Source: Methylobacter sp. (GTDB taxonomy: Bacteria > Pseudomonadota > Gammaproteobacteria > Methylococcales > Methylomonadaceae). Taken from it: DNA of 19,342 bases. Shown here piece after piece: positions 8,438 through 14,974 of the stretch. The DNA is taken from contig JAQTLI010000005.1 in assembly GCA_028714995.1 (NCBI GenBank), positions 1-19,342 on the forward strand, in the 5' to 3' direction. The stretch's first letter is position 1, and each line of letters opens with the position of its first letter. The notes under the pieces are model-generated. The model was not told where the DNA came from, did no database searches, and saw nothing but the letters and a program-made list of their open reading frames with translations. A program made the translations under genes and the position numbers.

Positions 8438-8472
8438 AAAAACCCCTGTGCTCTTGGGTCACAGGGGTTTTT
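8438..8472 (-). terminator. Strong intrinsic terminator after the cupredoxin gene
   Basis: A 13-base perfect stem (AAAAACCCCTGTG and CACAGGGGTTTTT) closes a 9-base loop. Read on the minus strand it ends in a run of nine T (complement of 8434-8442). It begins 13 bases after the cupredoxin stop at 8485 and should end that transcript. The A/T ends of the stem would also allow some termination on the plus strand. Confidence 0.9.
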
Positions 8473-8484
8473 ATGTTGGCAGGA

Positions 8485-9375
8485 TTATCTTCCGGGCAAT
8501 ATCTTGTTTTTATTGGAACCGATCAGCTTTAGCAAACCAGACAATATTTTGACAATAGACTCGATCAACGCCCTCAATAAGTCAAAAACGTATGCGACCA
8601 TCTCTGATACGCTCATGTCTTTAAATTTTCCCGCAAAGAATGGCGCAAGAAGCAATCCTATAGCTAAACCGATCACGGTGACACCTGAAATAACGGCATC
8701 TTCTTTTGGCGGCGCTATTACAGGCACCGTATCTGCTGCGACAACAGTTGAAGCCGCCGCTTCAGTTTCAGCCATCACGGTCGACAAATCTCCCGTATAG
8801 TTGTCAGCCACGACATAAGCCGTCACCCCGGGAATGCTGGGCAGATCGCCATCACCCCCCCCCACCTTCAACTGCGCTTTCATGCCCTTTTCCATATGCT
8901 GGGCAATGTCACAATGCACCAGATAGGTTTTATCGCCGGGAGGCAAAATCAAGGTGCCGGAAATTTTTGCAGGACCTGACACTTCCAGATGAAACATGCC
9001 TTTAGGATATAAATACTTAGGCAAACCATGCATCATCCATTGATGCCGTATATTATCATCATTGATGAAATGAACAGTCAACTTGGTGCAAGGCTTGAAA
9101 TTAAACTCTTGGGTATCAAACGCAAACATTCTACCGGGAAATTTCTCAGCATATTTATGACCGGCATGCACGGTAATTTCTTTGGTCTCTGAGATACTGT
9201 CGCAGCCGCCTGGCAGCGTATTAGCATTTTGACCCATAACCATGCCACCAGCCATATCCATTAAATGGCCACCACCGTGATCCATGAGCATCTTATTATG
9301 ATCTTCATACTCCTGAGCCAATACTGGCGTAGAAAAAAGAAGAATCAGTGCCCCAGCCGATAATAACTTCACCAT
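8485..9375 (-). CDS. Membrane-anchored periplasmic cupredoxin
   Basis: A 296-residue secreted copper protein. Residues 1-20 are a signal peptide ending PVLA. A Met/His-rich stretch follows at about 26-48 (HNKMLMDHGGGHLMDM...), suited to loose Cu(I)/Cu(II) binding. Residues ~65-172 form a cupredoxin domain with a type 1-like set: His111 (RHQW), then Cys155, His160 and Met165 in HCDIAQHMEKGM. Cys58 and Cys96 could pair. An Ala/Thr/Val-rich linker (~175-228) leads to a transmembrane helix at ~229-249 and a short amphipathic cytoplasmic tail. Expected role is electron transfer or copper handling at the outer face of the inner membrane. GGAGG lies 8 bases before the ATG. It follows the gene ending at 9491 by 115 bases on the same strand, and a strong terminator follows it. 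The coding strand has a run of nine G at 8855-8863. Confidence 0.85.
   Translation of the reverse strand: MVKLLSAGALILLFSTPVLAQEYEDHNKMLMDHGGGHLMDMAGGMVMGQNANTLPGGCDSISETKEITVHAGHKYAEKFPGRMFAFDTQEFNFKPCTKLTVHFINDDNIRHQWMMHGLPKYLYPKGMFHLEVSGPAKISGTLILPPGDKTYLVHCDIAQHMEKGMKAQLKVGGGDGDLPSIPGVTAYVVADNYTGDLSTVMAETEAAASTVVAADTVPVIAPPKEDAVISGVTVIGLAIGLLLAPFFAGKFKDMSVSEMVAYVFDLLRALIESIVKILSGLLKLIGSNKNKILPGR
8855..8863 (-). repeat. Poly-G tract (9 G on coding strand) inside the cupredoxin gene
   Basis: Nine consecutive C on the plus strand encode Val-Gly-Gly-Gly at residues 171-174, just after the cupredoxin domain and before the linker to the membrane helix. Homopolymer G tracts of this length are prone to slippage. 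A one-base change here would remove the membrane anchor but leave the copper domain whole. Confidence 0.9.
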
Positions 9376-9490
9376 TATTAATTTCCTCCGTTGTTCGATA
9401 AAATTAATGTTATTAACTTTTTACGATTAACCATCTGATAAGTGCTCAATAACACCAACAATCAAACCCACCCAAAAAACTCTATTCTGT

Positions 9491-10105
9491 TTAACCTTTA
9501 AGCTTCGCTATTGCCTCATCGACTTTTCGTTTAAAGCCAGCGTTTGACAGATACAGCACATATAACCCGGCAAATCCAAAAAATGCATATAGCAGCAGGC
9601 TACTTTTACTAGCTGCCTGACCTTTTCCTGCGACAAAACCCATATGCACATCCAGTCTATTACCTTGGGTACGCTGGTCTACCTTGCCTTCCTCAGGAAC
9701 TAACGTAATATGAATCAGGTACTTACCCGGCTCTGGCACACCATTTGGCAGCGATAACATAACTGTACCTGATTTATGTTTTTTAGCTTCTTCAAAAAAG
9801 ACGCGAGTGCCTTCAGGCTCTTTGGTCACTTCAAATTCAACCGCCATGTTTCTGTATTTCATGTCTTGATAATCAAACACAAGTTGAGTCAGTGTGTCTG
9901 TATTAGGAATATTGCCGCAAAAATCTTCGGCTGGAAACGCTTTAGGCTGATAAGCGGTGTAATGAATCCAATGGGTTGGTTCCAATTCAAATTTACATTG
10001 ATCAGTATCAGTACCCGCTGCCCCGCCATGCGCCCATAACGATGCAGAAAAAAATAATCCCAAAAGCCCCAACAAACCCTTTCTTAATAGTTGTGCACTG
10101 TTCAT
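9491..10105 (-). CDS. Periplasmic single-helix-anchored protein with predicted mature N-terminal His
   Basis: A 204-residue protein I can describe but not name. The frame extends upstream to 10189, but those codons give an implausible Ile-run leader. The ATG at 10105 has GGAAGG 5 bases upstream and opens a normal signal peptide (MNSAQLLRKGLLGLLGLFF..SLWA). Cleavage after Ala25 would leave His26-Gly-Gly at the N-terminus. The mature part has Cys37 and Cys63, likely a disulfide, around THWIHYTAYQP (His45, His48); further His at 132 and 154; a beta-rich middle with LPNGVPEPGKYLIHITLVPEEG; and a membrane helix at ~168-187 with a basic cytoplasmic tail. It lies upstream of the cupredoxin gene on the same strand, 115 bases away, which suggests a shared copper or redox job. 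An N-terminal His is also the copper ligand in PmoB, LPMOs and CopC. That parallel is inference. Confidence 0.8.
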   Translation of the reverse strand: MNSAQLLRKGLLGLLGLFFSASLWAHGGAAGTDTDQCKFELEPTHWIHYTAYQPKAFPAEDFCGNIPNTDTLTQLVFDYQDMKYRNMAVEFEVTKEPEGTRVFFEEAKKHKSGTVMLSLPNGVPEPGKYLIHITLVPEEGKVDQRTQGNRLDVHMGFVAGKGQAASKSSLLLYAFFGFAGLYVLYLSNAGFKRKVDEAIAKLKG

Positions 10106-10136
10106 AAATACCTTCCAGTTTTGATAAATAATTATT

Positions 10137-10142
10137 ATTATA
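10137..10142 (-). promoter_or_regulatory. Possible -10 box for the N-His protein gene
   Basis: A perfect TATAAT on the minus strand, 31 bases before the ATG at 10105, within AT-rich sequence. No convincing -35 box is seen 16-18 bases upstream, so it may need an activator or be chance in AT-rich DNA. Confidence 0.35.
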
Positions 10143-10325
10143 ATGTAGATGTAAATGCCATTAATGTAGCCTGAACCCATCAAAAACAAATGCCTTTTGC
10201 TATATTTTCAACTAATAGCATTTTAATAACTCTAGCACATCACCCAATCCAAATAAAGGAATTGATGGAAGACAATCCCCCCTATGTGCCATTATCCAAG
10301 CAAAAGCAGATGCTCTGATGTACAA

Positions 10326-10355
10326 TTGCCATCCTATTTTTGCTTTTCGTAGACT
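10326..10355 (+). promoter_or_regulatory. Possible sigma-70 promoter of pgi
   Basis: TTGCCA (10326-10331) and TAGACT (10350-10355) are separated by 18 bases. Transcription from here would begin about 25-30 bases before the pgi ATG at 10390, leaving room for its GGAG ribosome site. Both boxes are imperfect. Confidence 0.35.
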
Positions 10356-10389
10356 TAAGCTAAATTTTATTCAGACGGAGCTCCACCGA

Positions 10390-12027
10390 ATGTCATCTTT
10401 GACCACCTCAACAGCCTGGACAGCCTTACAAAAACATCACGATGAAACCCGCAATTATTCCCTGCGTGAAAGTTTTAATTCTGATAAAAATCGCAATGCT
10501 AAGTTCTCTCTTCAGTTTAATGACATTCTTTTTGATTATTCCAAAAACAGAATAACGGATCAAACCCTGCCTTTACTCATAGAGCTTGCCAGACACGCCA
10601 AACTCGACTCAAAAATTGAAGCCATGTTTACCGGGGCTAAAATCAACATCACAGAGCACAGGGCTGTCCTGCATACCGCCTTGCGCAATAGGAGCAATCA
10701 TCCCGTTTATGTTAATGGGCAGGATGTCATGCCGAAAATCAATGCCGTCCTCGCCAAGATGAGAACTTTCTGTGATCGCGTTCGTTCAGGCGAATGGAAA
10801 GGCTATAACGGCAAAGCAATTACTGATATCGTCAACATTGGCATAGGCGGCTCTGATTTAGGCCCTAAAATGGTTTCTACCGCTCTCAGTCCCTACGCCA
10901 CTGACAAATTAAAAATTCACTTTGTTTCAAATATTGACCAGACCGATCTTGTTGAAACATTAAAGCCATTATCCCCCGACACGACTTTGTTTCTTATTGG
11001 CTCAAAAACATTCATCACCCATGAGACCATAGTCAACGCAAATTCTGCGAAAAAGTGGCTACTAGACAGCGCAAAAGACCCACAAGCAATAGCCAAGCAC
11101 TTTATTGCCATTTCCACCAACGCACAACTTGTCACCGAGTTCGGTATTGATACCGACAATATGTTTGAATTCTGGAGCTGGGTTGGCGGACGTTATTCAT
11201 TATGGTCAGCCATGGGATTATCCATCGCCTTATATATAGGTATGGATAATTTTGAAGAACTCTTACAAGGCGCACACGAGGCCGACGAATACTTTCGCGC
11301 CACACCTTTTGAGAAAAACATTCCAGTAATCATGGGCTTACTTGGCATTTGGTATAACAATTTTTATAATGCCGAATCTCATGCCTTGCTGCCTTACGAC
11401 CAATCCATGCGTTATTTCGCCGATTACTTTCAGCAGGGCGACATGGAAAGTAATGGCAAAAGCGTTGATATTAATGGTGAAAAAGTAGATTACAGCACCG
11501 GTCAGATTATCTGGGGACAGCCTGGCACTAATGGACAGCATGCTTTTTATCAACTTATGCATCAGGGCACTAAACTTATTCCCTGCGATTTTCTGGCCGC
11601 GGCAAACAGCCACTACCATCTACCGGAACATCACGACATTTTAATATCAAACTTTCTCGCACAACCGGAAGCCTTGATGAAAGGTAAAACCGCCGAGGAA
11701 GTTAAACGGGAGCTGTCACCCGCCGAGCAGGCCGATTATGTCTTGATCGCCTCCAAAGTGTTTGAAGGCAACAGACCGTCCAATGCTATTCTATTCAAAA
11801 AACTGACGCCAAAAACCTTGGGATCGCTCATTGCATTTTACGAACATAAAATCTTCGTTCAAGGCGTCATTTGGAATATCAATTCATTTGACCAGATGGG
11901 CGTGCAACTGGGGAAAATATTGGCCAATGTCATTCTGCCTGAACTTCAAAATGATGAAATCATCAGCAGCCACGATTGCTCAACCAATGCATTGATTAAC
12001 ACATACAAACAATATCGACAATCTTGA
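10390..12027 (+). CDS. pgi: Glucose-6-phosphate isomerase
   Basis: Cytoplasmic enzyme that interconverts glucose 6-phosphate and fructose 6-phosphate in glycolysis, gluconeogenesis and hexose-phosphate cycling. The product has 545 residues (E. coli 549). Signature 1 is seen as WVGGRYSLWSAMGL and signature 2 as FDQMGVQLGK. The catalytic set is complete: Glu353 in MESNGK, His384 in TNGQHAF and Lys509 in QLGK. The frame continues upstream to an ATG at 10318, but the ATG at 10390 has GGAG 9 bases before it and begins with the normal family N-terminus, so it is preferred. A single change in a conserved stretch, WGQPGTNGQH in place of the common WGEPGTNGQH, is not at a catalytic position. The gene stands alone on the plus strand, divergent from the copper-protein genes. 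Confidence 0.96.
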   Translation: MSSLTTSTAWTALQKHHDETRNYSLRESFNSDKNRNAKFSLQFNDILFDYSKNRITDQTLPLLIELARHAKLDSKIEAMFTGAKINITEHRAVLHTALRNRSNHPVYVNGQDVMPKINAVLAKMRTFCDRVRSGEWKGYNGKAITDIVNIGIGGSDLGPKMVSTALSPYATDKLKIHFVSNIDQTDLVETLKPLSPDTTLFLIGSKTFITHETIVNANSAKKWLLDSAKDPQAIAKHFIAISTNAQLVTEFGIDTDNMFEFWSWVGGRYSLWSAMGLSIALYIGMDNFEELLQGAHEADEYFRATPFEKNIPVIMGLLGIWYNNFYNAESHALLPYDQSMRYFADYFQQGDMESNGKSVDINGEKVDYSTGQIIWGQPGTNGQHAFYQLMHQGTKLIPCDFLAAANSHYHLPEHHDILISNFLAQPEALMKGKTAEEVKRELSPAEQADYVLIASKVFEGNRPSNAILFKKLTPKTLGSLIAFYEHKIFVQGVIWNINSFDQMGVQLGKILANVILPELQNDEIISSHDCSTNALINTYKQYRQS

Positions 12028-12036
12028 CTCGAGTTC

Positions 12037-12840
12037 CTCGACTGATTATTGGTTGTATTTTTACCGCTGCCCCTTATGCCTTGCGATATAGCTTAACATT
12101 CGCAAAATAAACTGGAGCCAATTAAGGACTTTACACATATTAACTTGAATTGGCCCTACGACCTATTATGAAGGCCCCAGAAGGCCAAACCGACGTGGAG
12201 CATGATCTGATTATGCTTTTCGCCGACTAGTTGGCTATCAAAGAAAAGTTTAATAACCTCGTTACATTTGATGAAATTCTAAATCGCTTTTCCATAGGCA
12301 AAACCGATATTGCCGCTGCAGGCCTCACCATTACGGATCAACGCAAGAAACAAATACGTTTTGCTCCTGCCTATATGAAGCGACAAAACATCTCATTTAC
12401 CGGTCAGGAACCCATTGCCCAACCAATACCCGCAGCCTGAGCAATAGCAAATCGAAGTAGCCAAAGGGAACGCTTGACCTACCTAAAGCAAAACGGGTTG
12501 CGCCCGTTATTTTCAACAAAGACTCCAGGATTCCGGAACCGGATCGCACTTAGCTTGCATTAGCCTCTTACAATGCCGGCAAAGGACACCTTGAAGACAT
12601 CAGGGTTCTGACTCAAAAACAGGGAGGAAACCCGAACAAGTGGATGGATGTCATGCAGCGATACCCTTGGTTACCCAGGAAAAATGGCATGAAACGGCTC
12701 GACACGGCCATGCCCGCGGCAAGGAACCTGTTCAATTTGTAGAAAACATTCGCAGTTATTACGTCTGGTTGACAGAAGAAAACCAGATAAAGAAAAATGT
12801 GACGGACGTAGATAGCGGAAAATCCTGCTCTAGCTCTTGA
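12037..12840 (+). pseudogene. mltF: Decayed mltF (membrane-bound lytic transglycosylase F)
   Basis: No intact gene fills this 830-base stretch, but the plus strand carries ordered pieces of MltF, a lytic transglycosylase with an N-terminal solute-binding domain and a C-terminal SLT domain. In order: a possible lipobox segment (LIIGC); GPTTYYEGP at ~12152-12178; a one-base shift; EGQTDVEHDLIMLFAD; a TAG at 12228; GKTDIAAAGLTITDQRKKQI, then RFAPAY; a TGA at 12438; SSQRERLTYLKQNGL; a join near 12496-12500; ARYFQQRLQD; a shift; RIPEPDRT with TAG at 12551 where Trp is usual; LALASYNAGKGHLED; a shift; then HGHARGKEPVQFVENIRSYY and a stop at 12838. The join removes roughly 230 residues, including the SLT catalytic Glu region. 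tadA next door fits the usual mltF-tadA neighbourhood (also in E. coli), so this is a locally decayed native gene. Confidence 0.9.
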
Positions 12841-12846
12841 TCCAGC

Positions 12847-12872
12847 GGCGCTTTAAAATTAAATTTAGCGCC
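12847..12872 (-). other. Hairpin at the end of tadA, possible weak terminator
   Basis: GGCGCT (12847-12852) and AGCGCC (12867-12872) form a 6-base stem around an AT-rich loop, overlapping the tadA stop codon and separating it from the convergent mltF remnant. There is no U-tract directly after the stem on the minus strand, so its role as a terminator is uncertain. Confidence 0.35.
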
Positions 12873-13326
12873 TGGCTTTAAAAAAATCCCTCAATATTTC
12901 CGAGCATTCCGTTTCTAATACGCCGCCGTCCCAGCTGATCCGATGATTTAAAAAACTCGCATCAGTCAGGCTCAATGCATTGCACACTGCCCCCCGTTTG
13001 GGATCATACGCACCGAAAACCAGCCGCTTAATCCTTGCATGACTCATGGCGCCAATGCACATCACGCAAGGCTCTAAGGTCACGTACAAGGTCGCATCAG
13101 TCAGTCGGTAATTTTCCATGACCACACCAGCGCTTCGCATTGCAACCACTTCGGCGTGAGCAGTCGGATCATGACTAATAATCGGGACATTCCAGCCTTC
13201 CGCGATGCATCGATTGTCCCTGACCACGATAGCGCCGACCGGAACCTCTCCCTGCTGCTCGGCCCGTTGCGCCAGCCTGATCGCGTAGCGCATCCAGGCT
13301 TCATCCGTTGAGGGGTTTATTCCCAT
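12865..13326 (-). CDS. tadA: tRNA-specific adenosine deaminase
   Basis: Zinc enzyme that converts adenosine 34 to inosine in the anticodon of tRNA-Arg(ACG), normally essential because it allows decoding of CGN codons. The product has 153 residues, within the usual range. The cytidine deaminase-fold zinc site is complete: His57 and Glu59 in HAEV, and Cys87 and Cys90 in PCVMC. The substrate-contact stretch GAIVVRDNRCIAEGWN is also present. The ATG at 13326 overlaps the last 10 bases of guaA, so the two are very probably co-transcribed and coupled. The linking theme may be purine metabolism, but gene order is also simply conserved. Confidence 0.95.
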   Translation of the reverse strand: MGINPSTDEAWMRYAIRLAQRAEQQGEVPVGAIVVRDNRCIAEGWNVPIISHDPTAHAEVVAMRSAGVVMENYRLTDATLYVTLEPCVMCIGAMSHARIKRLVFGAYDPKRGAVCNALSLTDASFLNHRISWDGGVLETECSEILRDFFKARR

Positions 13327-14903
13327 TCAATAGTTGCAGGGGGTTTGCCGCTAATGTCGTAGGCAACACGGGAAATGCCTGGGACTTCATTGATAATGCG
13401 GCGGGAAATCAAATCCAGAAACTCATATGGCAAATGCGCCCAGCGAGCAGTCATGAAATCGATGGTTTCAACGGCGCGAATGGCAATCACATAGTCATAA
13501 CGCCGGCCATCGCCCATCACACCGACCGACTTGACCGGCAGAAATACTGCAAACGCCTGGCTGACTTTGTCGTAAAGATCATGGCGATACAGCTCTTCAA
13601 TGAAAATAGCATCGGCCTGACGCAATAAGCCGGCATACTCCTTTTTCACCTCGCCCAGAATCCTGACGCCCAGACCGGGGCCTGGGAACGGGTGGCGATA
13701 AACCATATCCGCAGGCAGACCCAGCTCCACACCAAGCTTTCTGACCTCATCCTTGAACAATTCGCGCAACGGCTCTACCAGTTTTAACAGCATATTTTCC
13801 GGCAAACCGCCGACATTGTGATGCGACTTGATCAAATGCGCTTTGCCGCTTTTGGAGCCCGCAGACTCAATCACATCGGGATAAATCGTACCCTGCGCAA
13901 GCCATTTTGCATCGGTGATTTTCGCAGCTTCCTCGTCAAAAATATCAATAAAAAGGCTGCCGATGATCTTGCGTTTTTGTTCCGGGTCGGTGATGCCGCT
14001 TAAGGCGTCCAGATAGCGCTGCTCGGCGTCCACCCGGATAACTTTCACGCCCATGTGCTCGGCAAAAGTCGCCATCACCTGATCGCCTTCGTGCAGGCGC
14101 AGCAGGCCGGTATCGACAAAAACACAGGTCAGCTGATCTTCAATGGCCTTGTGCAACAGCGCGGCAACAACGGACGAATCAACGCCGCCAGAGAGCCCCA
14201 AAACCACATGATCGGTGCCGACCGTTTTACGAACAACCTCAATACTGTCTTCGATAATATTACTGGATGTCCACAAAGCTTCACAGCCGCAAATTTCCAG
14301 CACAAACCGCGATAATATCCGACCACCTTGTTTAGTATGGGTGACTTCTGGGTGAAACTGCAAGCCGTAAAAATCCTTGTCTTCATTAGCGATACCGGCA
14401 ATCGGAGCGCCGTCTGAACTGGCAATCAGCGTAAAACCTTTCGGCAAATCAACAACACGGTCACCGTGACTCATCCAGACATCCAGCAGACCAAAACCTT
14501 CCGGAGATAAATGATCCTCGATGTCAGCCAGTAATTTTGAATGGCCGCGCGCCCTGATTTGGGCATATCCGAACTCTCTATGATCCGAAGTCTCAACCTT
14601 GCCGCCCAATTGCTCGGTCATGGTCTGCAAGCCATAGCATATGCCCAGCACTGGCACACCCAGTTCGAAAACGATTTGCGGCGCTCTTGGCGTATCGCCG
14701 CTGGTTACCGTTTCGGGCCCGCCGGATAAAATAATGCCATTGGGTGCAAATTTTTCGATTTGTTCAGCGCTGCATTCACAAGAATATATTTCGCAATAAA
14801 CGCCAATTTCACGGATGCGACGCGCGATCAGTTGTGTGTACTGTGAACCGAAATCCAGGATAAGGATTTTGTGAGTATGGATATTAGGGGATTGTTGTTT
14901 CAC
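13317..14903 (-). CDS. guaA: GMP synthase (glutamine-hydrolysing)
   Basis: Cytoplasmic enzyme that turns XMP into GMP using ATP and glutamine, the last step of guanine nucleotide synthesis. The product has 528 residues (E. coli 525). The N-terminal class I glutamine amidotransferase has the nucleophile Cys89 in GICYG and the His184/Glu186 pair in QFHPEVTHT. The ATP pyrophosphatase domain has its P-loop LGLSGGVDSS at ~235-244. The C-terminal dimerisation domain ends in the typical GKPPATIEWE. It lies downstream of guaB with a 71-base gap that holds a palindrome, and overlaps tadA by 10 bases. Start at the ATG giving MKQQSPNIHTHKILILDFGS, with the amidotransferase domain beginning right after. 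Confidence 0.97.
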   Translation of the reverse strand: MKQQSPNIHTHKILILDFGSQYTQLIARRIREIGVYCEIYSCECSAEQIEKFAPNGIILSGGPETVTSGDTPRAPQIVFELGVPVLGICYGLQTMTEQLGGKVETSDHREFGYAQIRARGHSKLLADIEDHLSPEGFGLLDVWMSHGDRVVDLPKGFTLIASSDGAPIAGIANEDKDFYGLQFHPEVTHTKQGGRILSRFVLEICGCEALWTSSNIIEDSIEVVRKTVGTDHVVLGLSGGVDSSVVAALLHKAIEDQLTCVFVDTGLLRLHEGDQVMATFAEHMGVKVIRVDAEQRYLDALSGITDPEQKRKIIGSLFIDIFDEEAAKITDAKWLAQGTIYPDVIESAGSKSGKAHLIKSHHNVGGLPENMLLKLVEPLRELFKDEVRKLGVELGLPADMVYRHPFPGPGLGVRILGEVKKEYAGLLRQADAIFIEELYRHDLYDKVSQAFAVFLPVKSVGVMGDGRRYDYVIAIRAVETIDFMTARWAHLPYEFLDLISRRIINEVPGISRVAYDISGKPPATIEWE

Positions 14904-14930
14904 GATAGAACTCGATATTTATTGTGGTCG

Positions 14931-14954
14931 GTTCCCAAGCCGGAGCTTGGGAAC
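14931..14954. repeat. Palindromic element between guaB and guaA
   Basis: Ten-base perfect arms, GTTCCCAAGC (14931-14940) and GCTTGGGAAC (14945-14954), enclose CGGA. The stem is GC-rich compared with its surroundings and has no U-tract, so it is unlike an intrinsic terminator. It looks like a dispersed REP/MITE-type palindrome. In the transcript it would form a stable hairpin between two co-directed genes and could set the ratio of guaB to guaA message. Confidence 0.85.
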
Positions 14955-14974
14955 GATAGGACAATCGTCTGCGC

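Noticed and set aside
10106..10189. Upstream extension of the N-His protein by 28 residues
   Set aside because: The extension is an Ile-rich string from an AT-rich promoter region. A good ribosome site and a normal signal peptide support the ATG at 10105.
11512..11541. Glu to Gln change in the conserved WGEPGTNGQH stretch of glucose-6-phosphate isomerase, first suspected to be loss of the catalytic base
   Set aside because: By spacing to the catalytic Lys and His, the base is the Glu of MESNGK (Glu353), which is intact. The changed residue is not catalytic.
12640..12840. A 66-codon plus-strand frame that could be called a small hypothetical protein
   Set aside because: Its ARGKEPVQFVENIRSYY segment is the C-terminus of MltF. 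It is part of the pseudogene.
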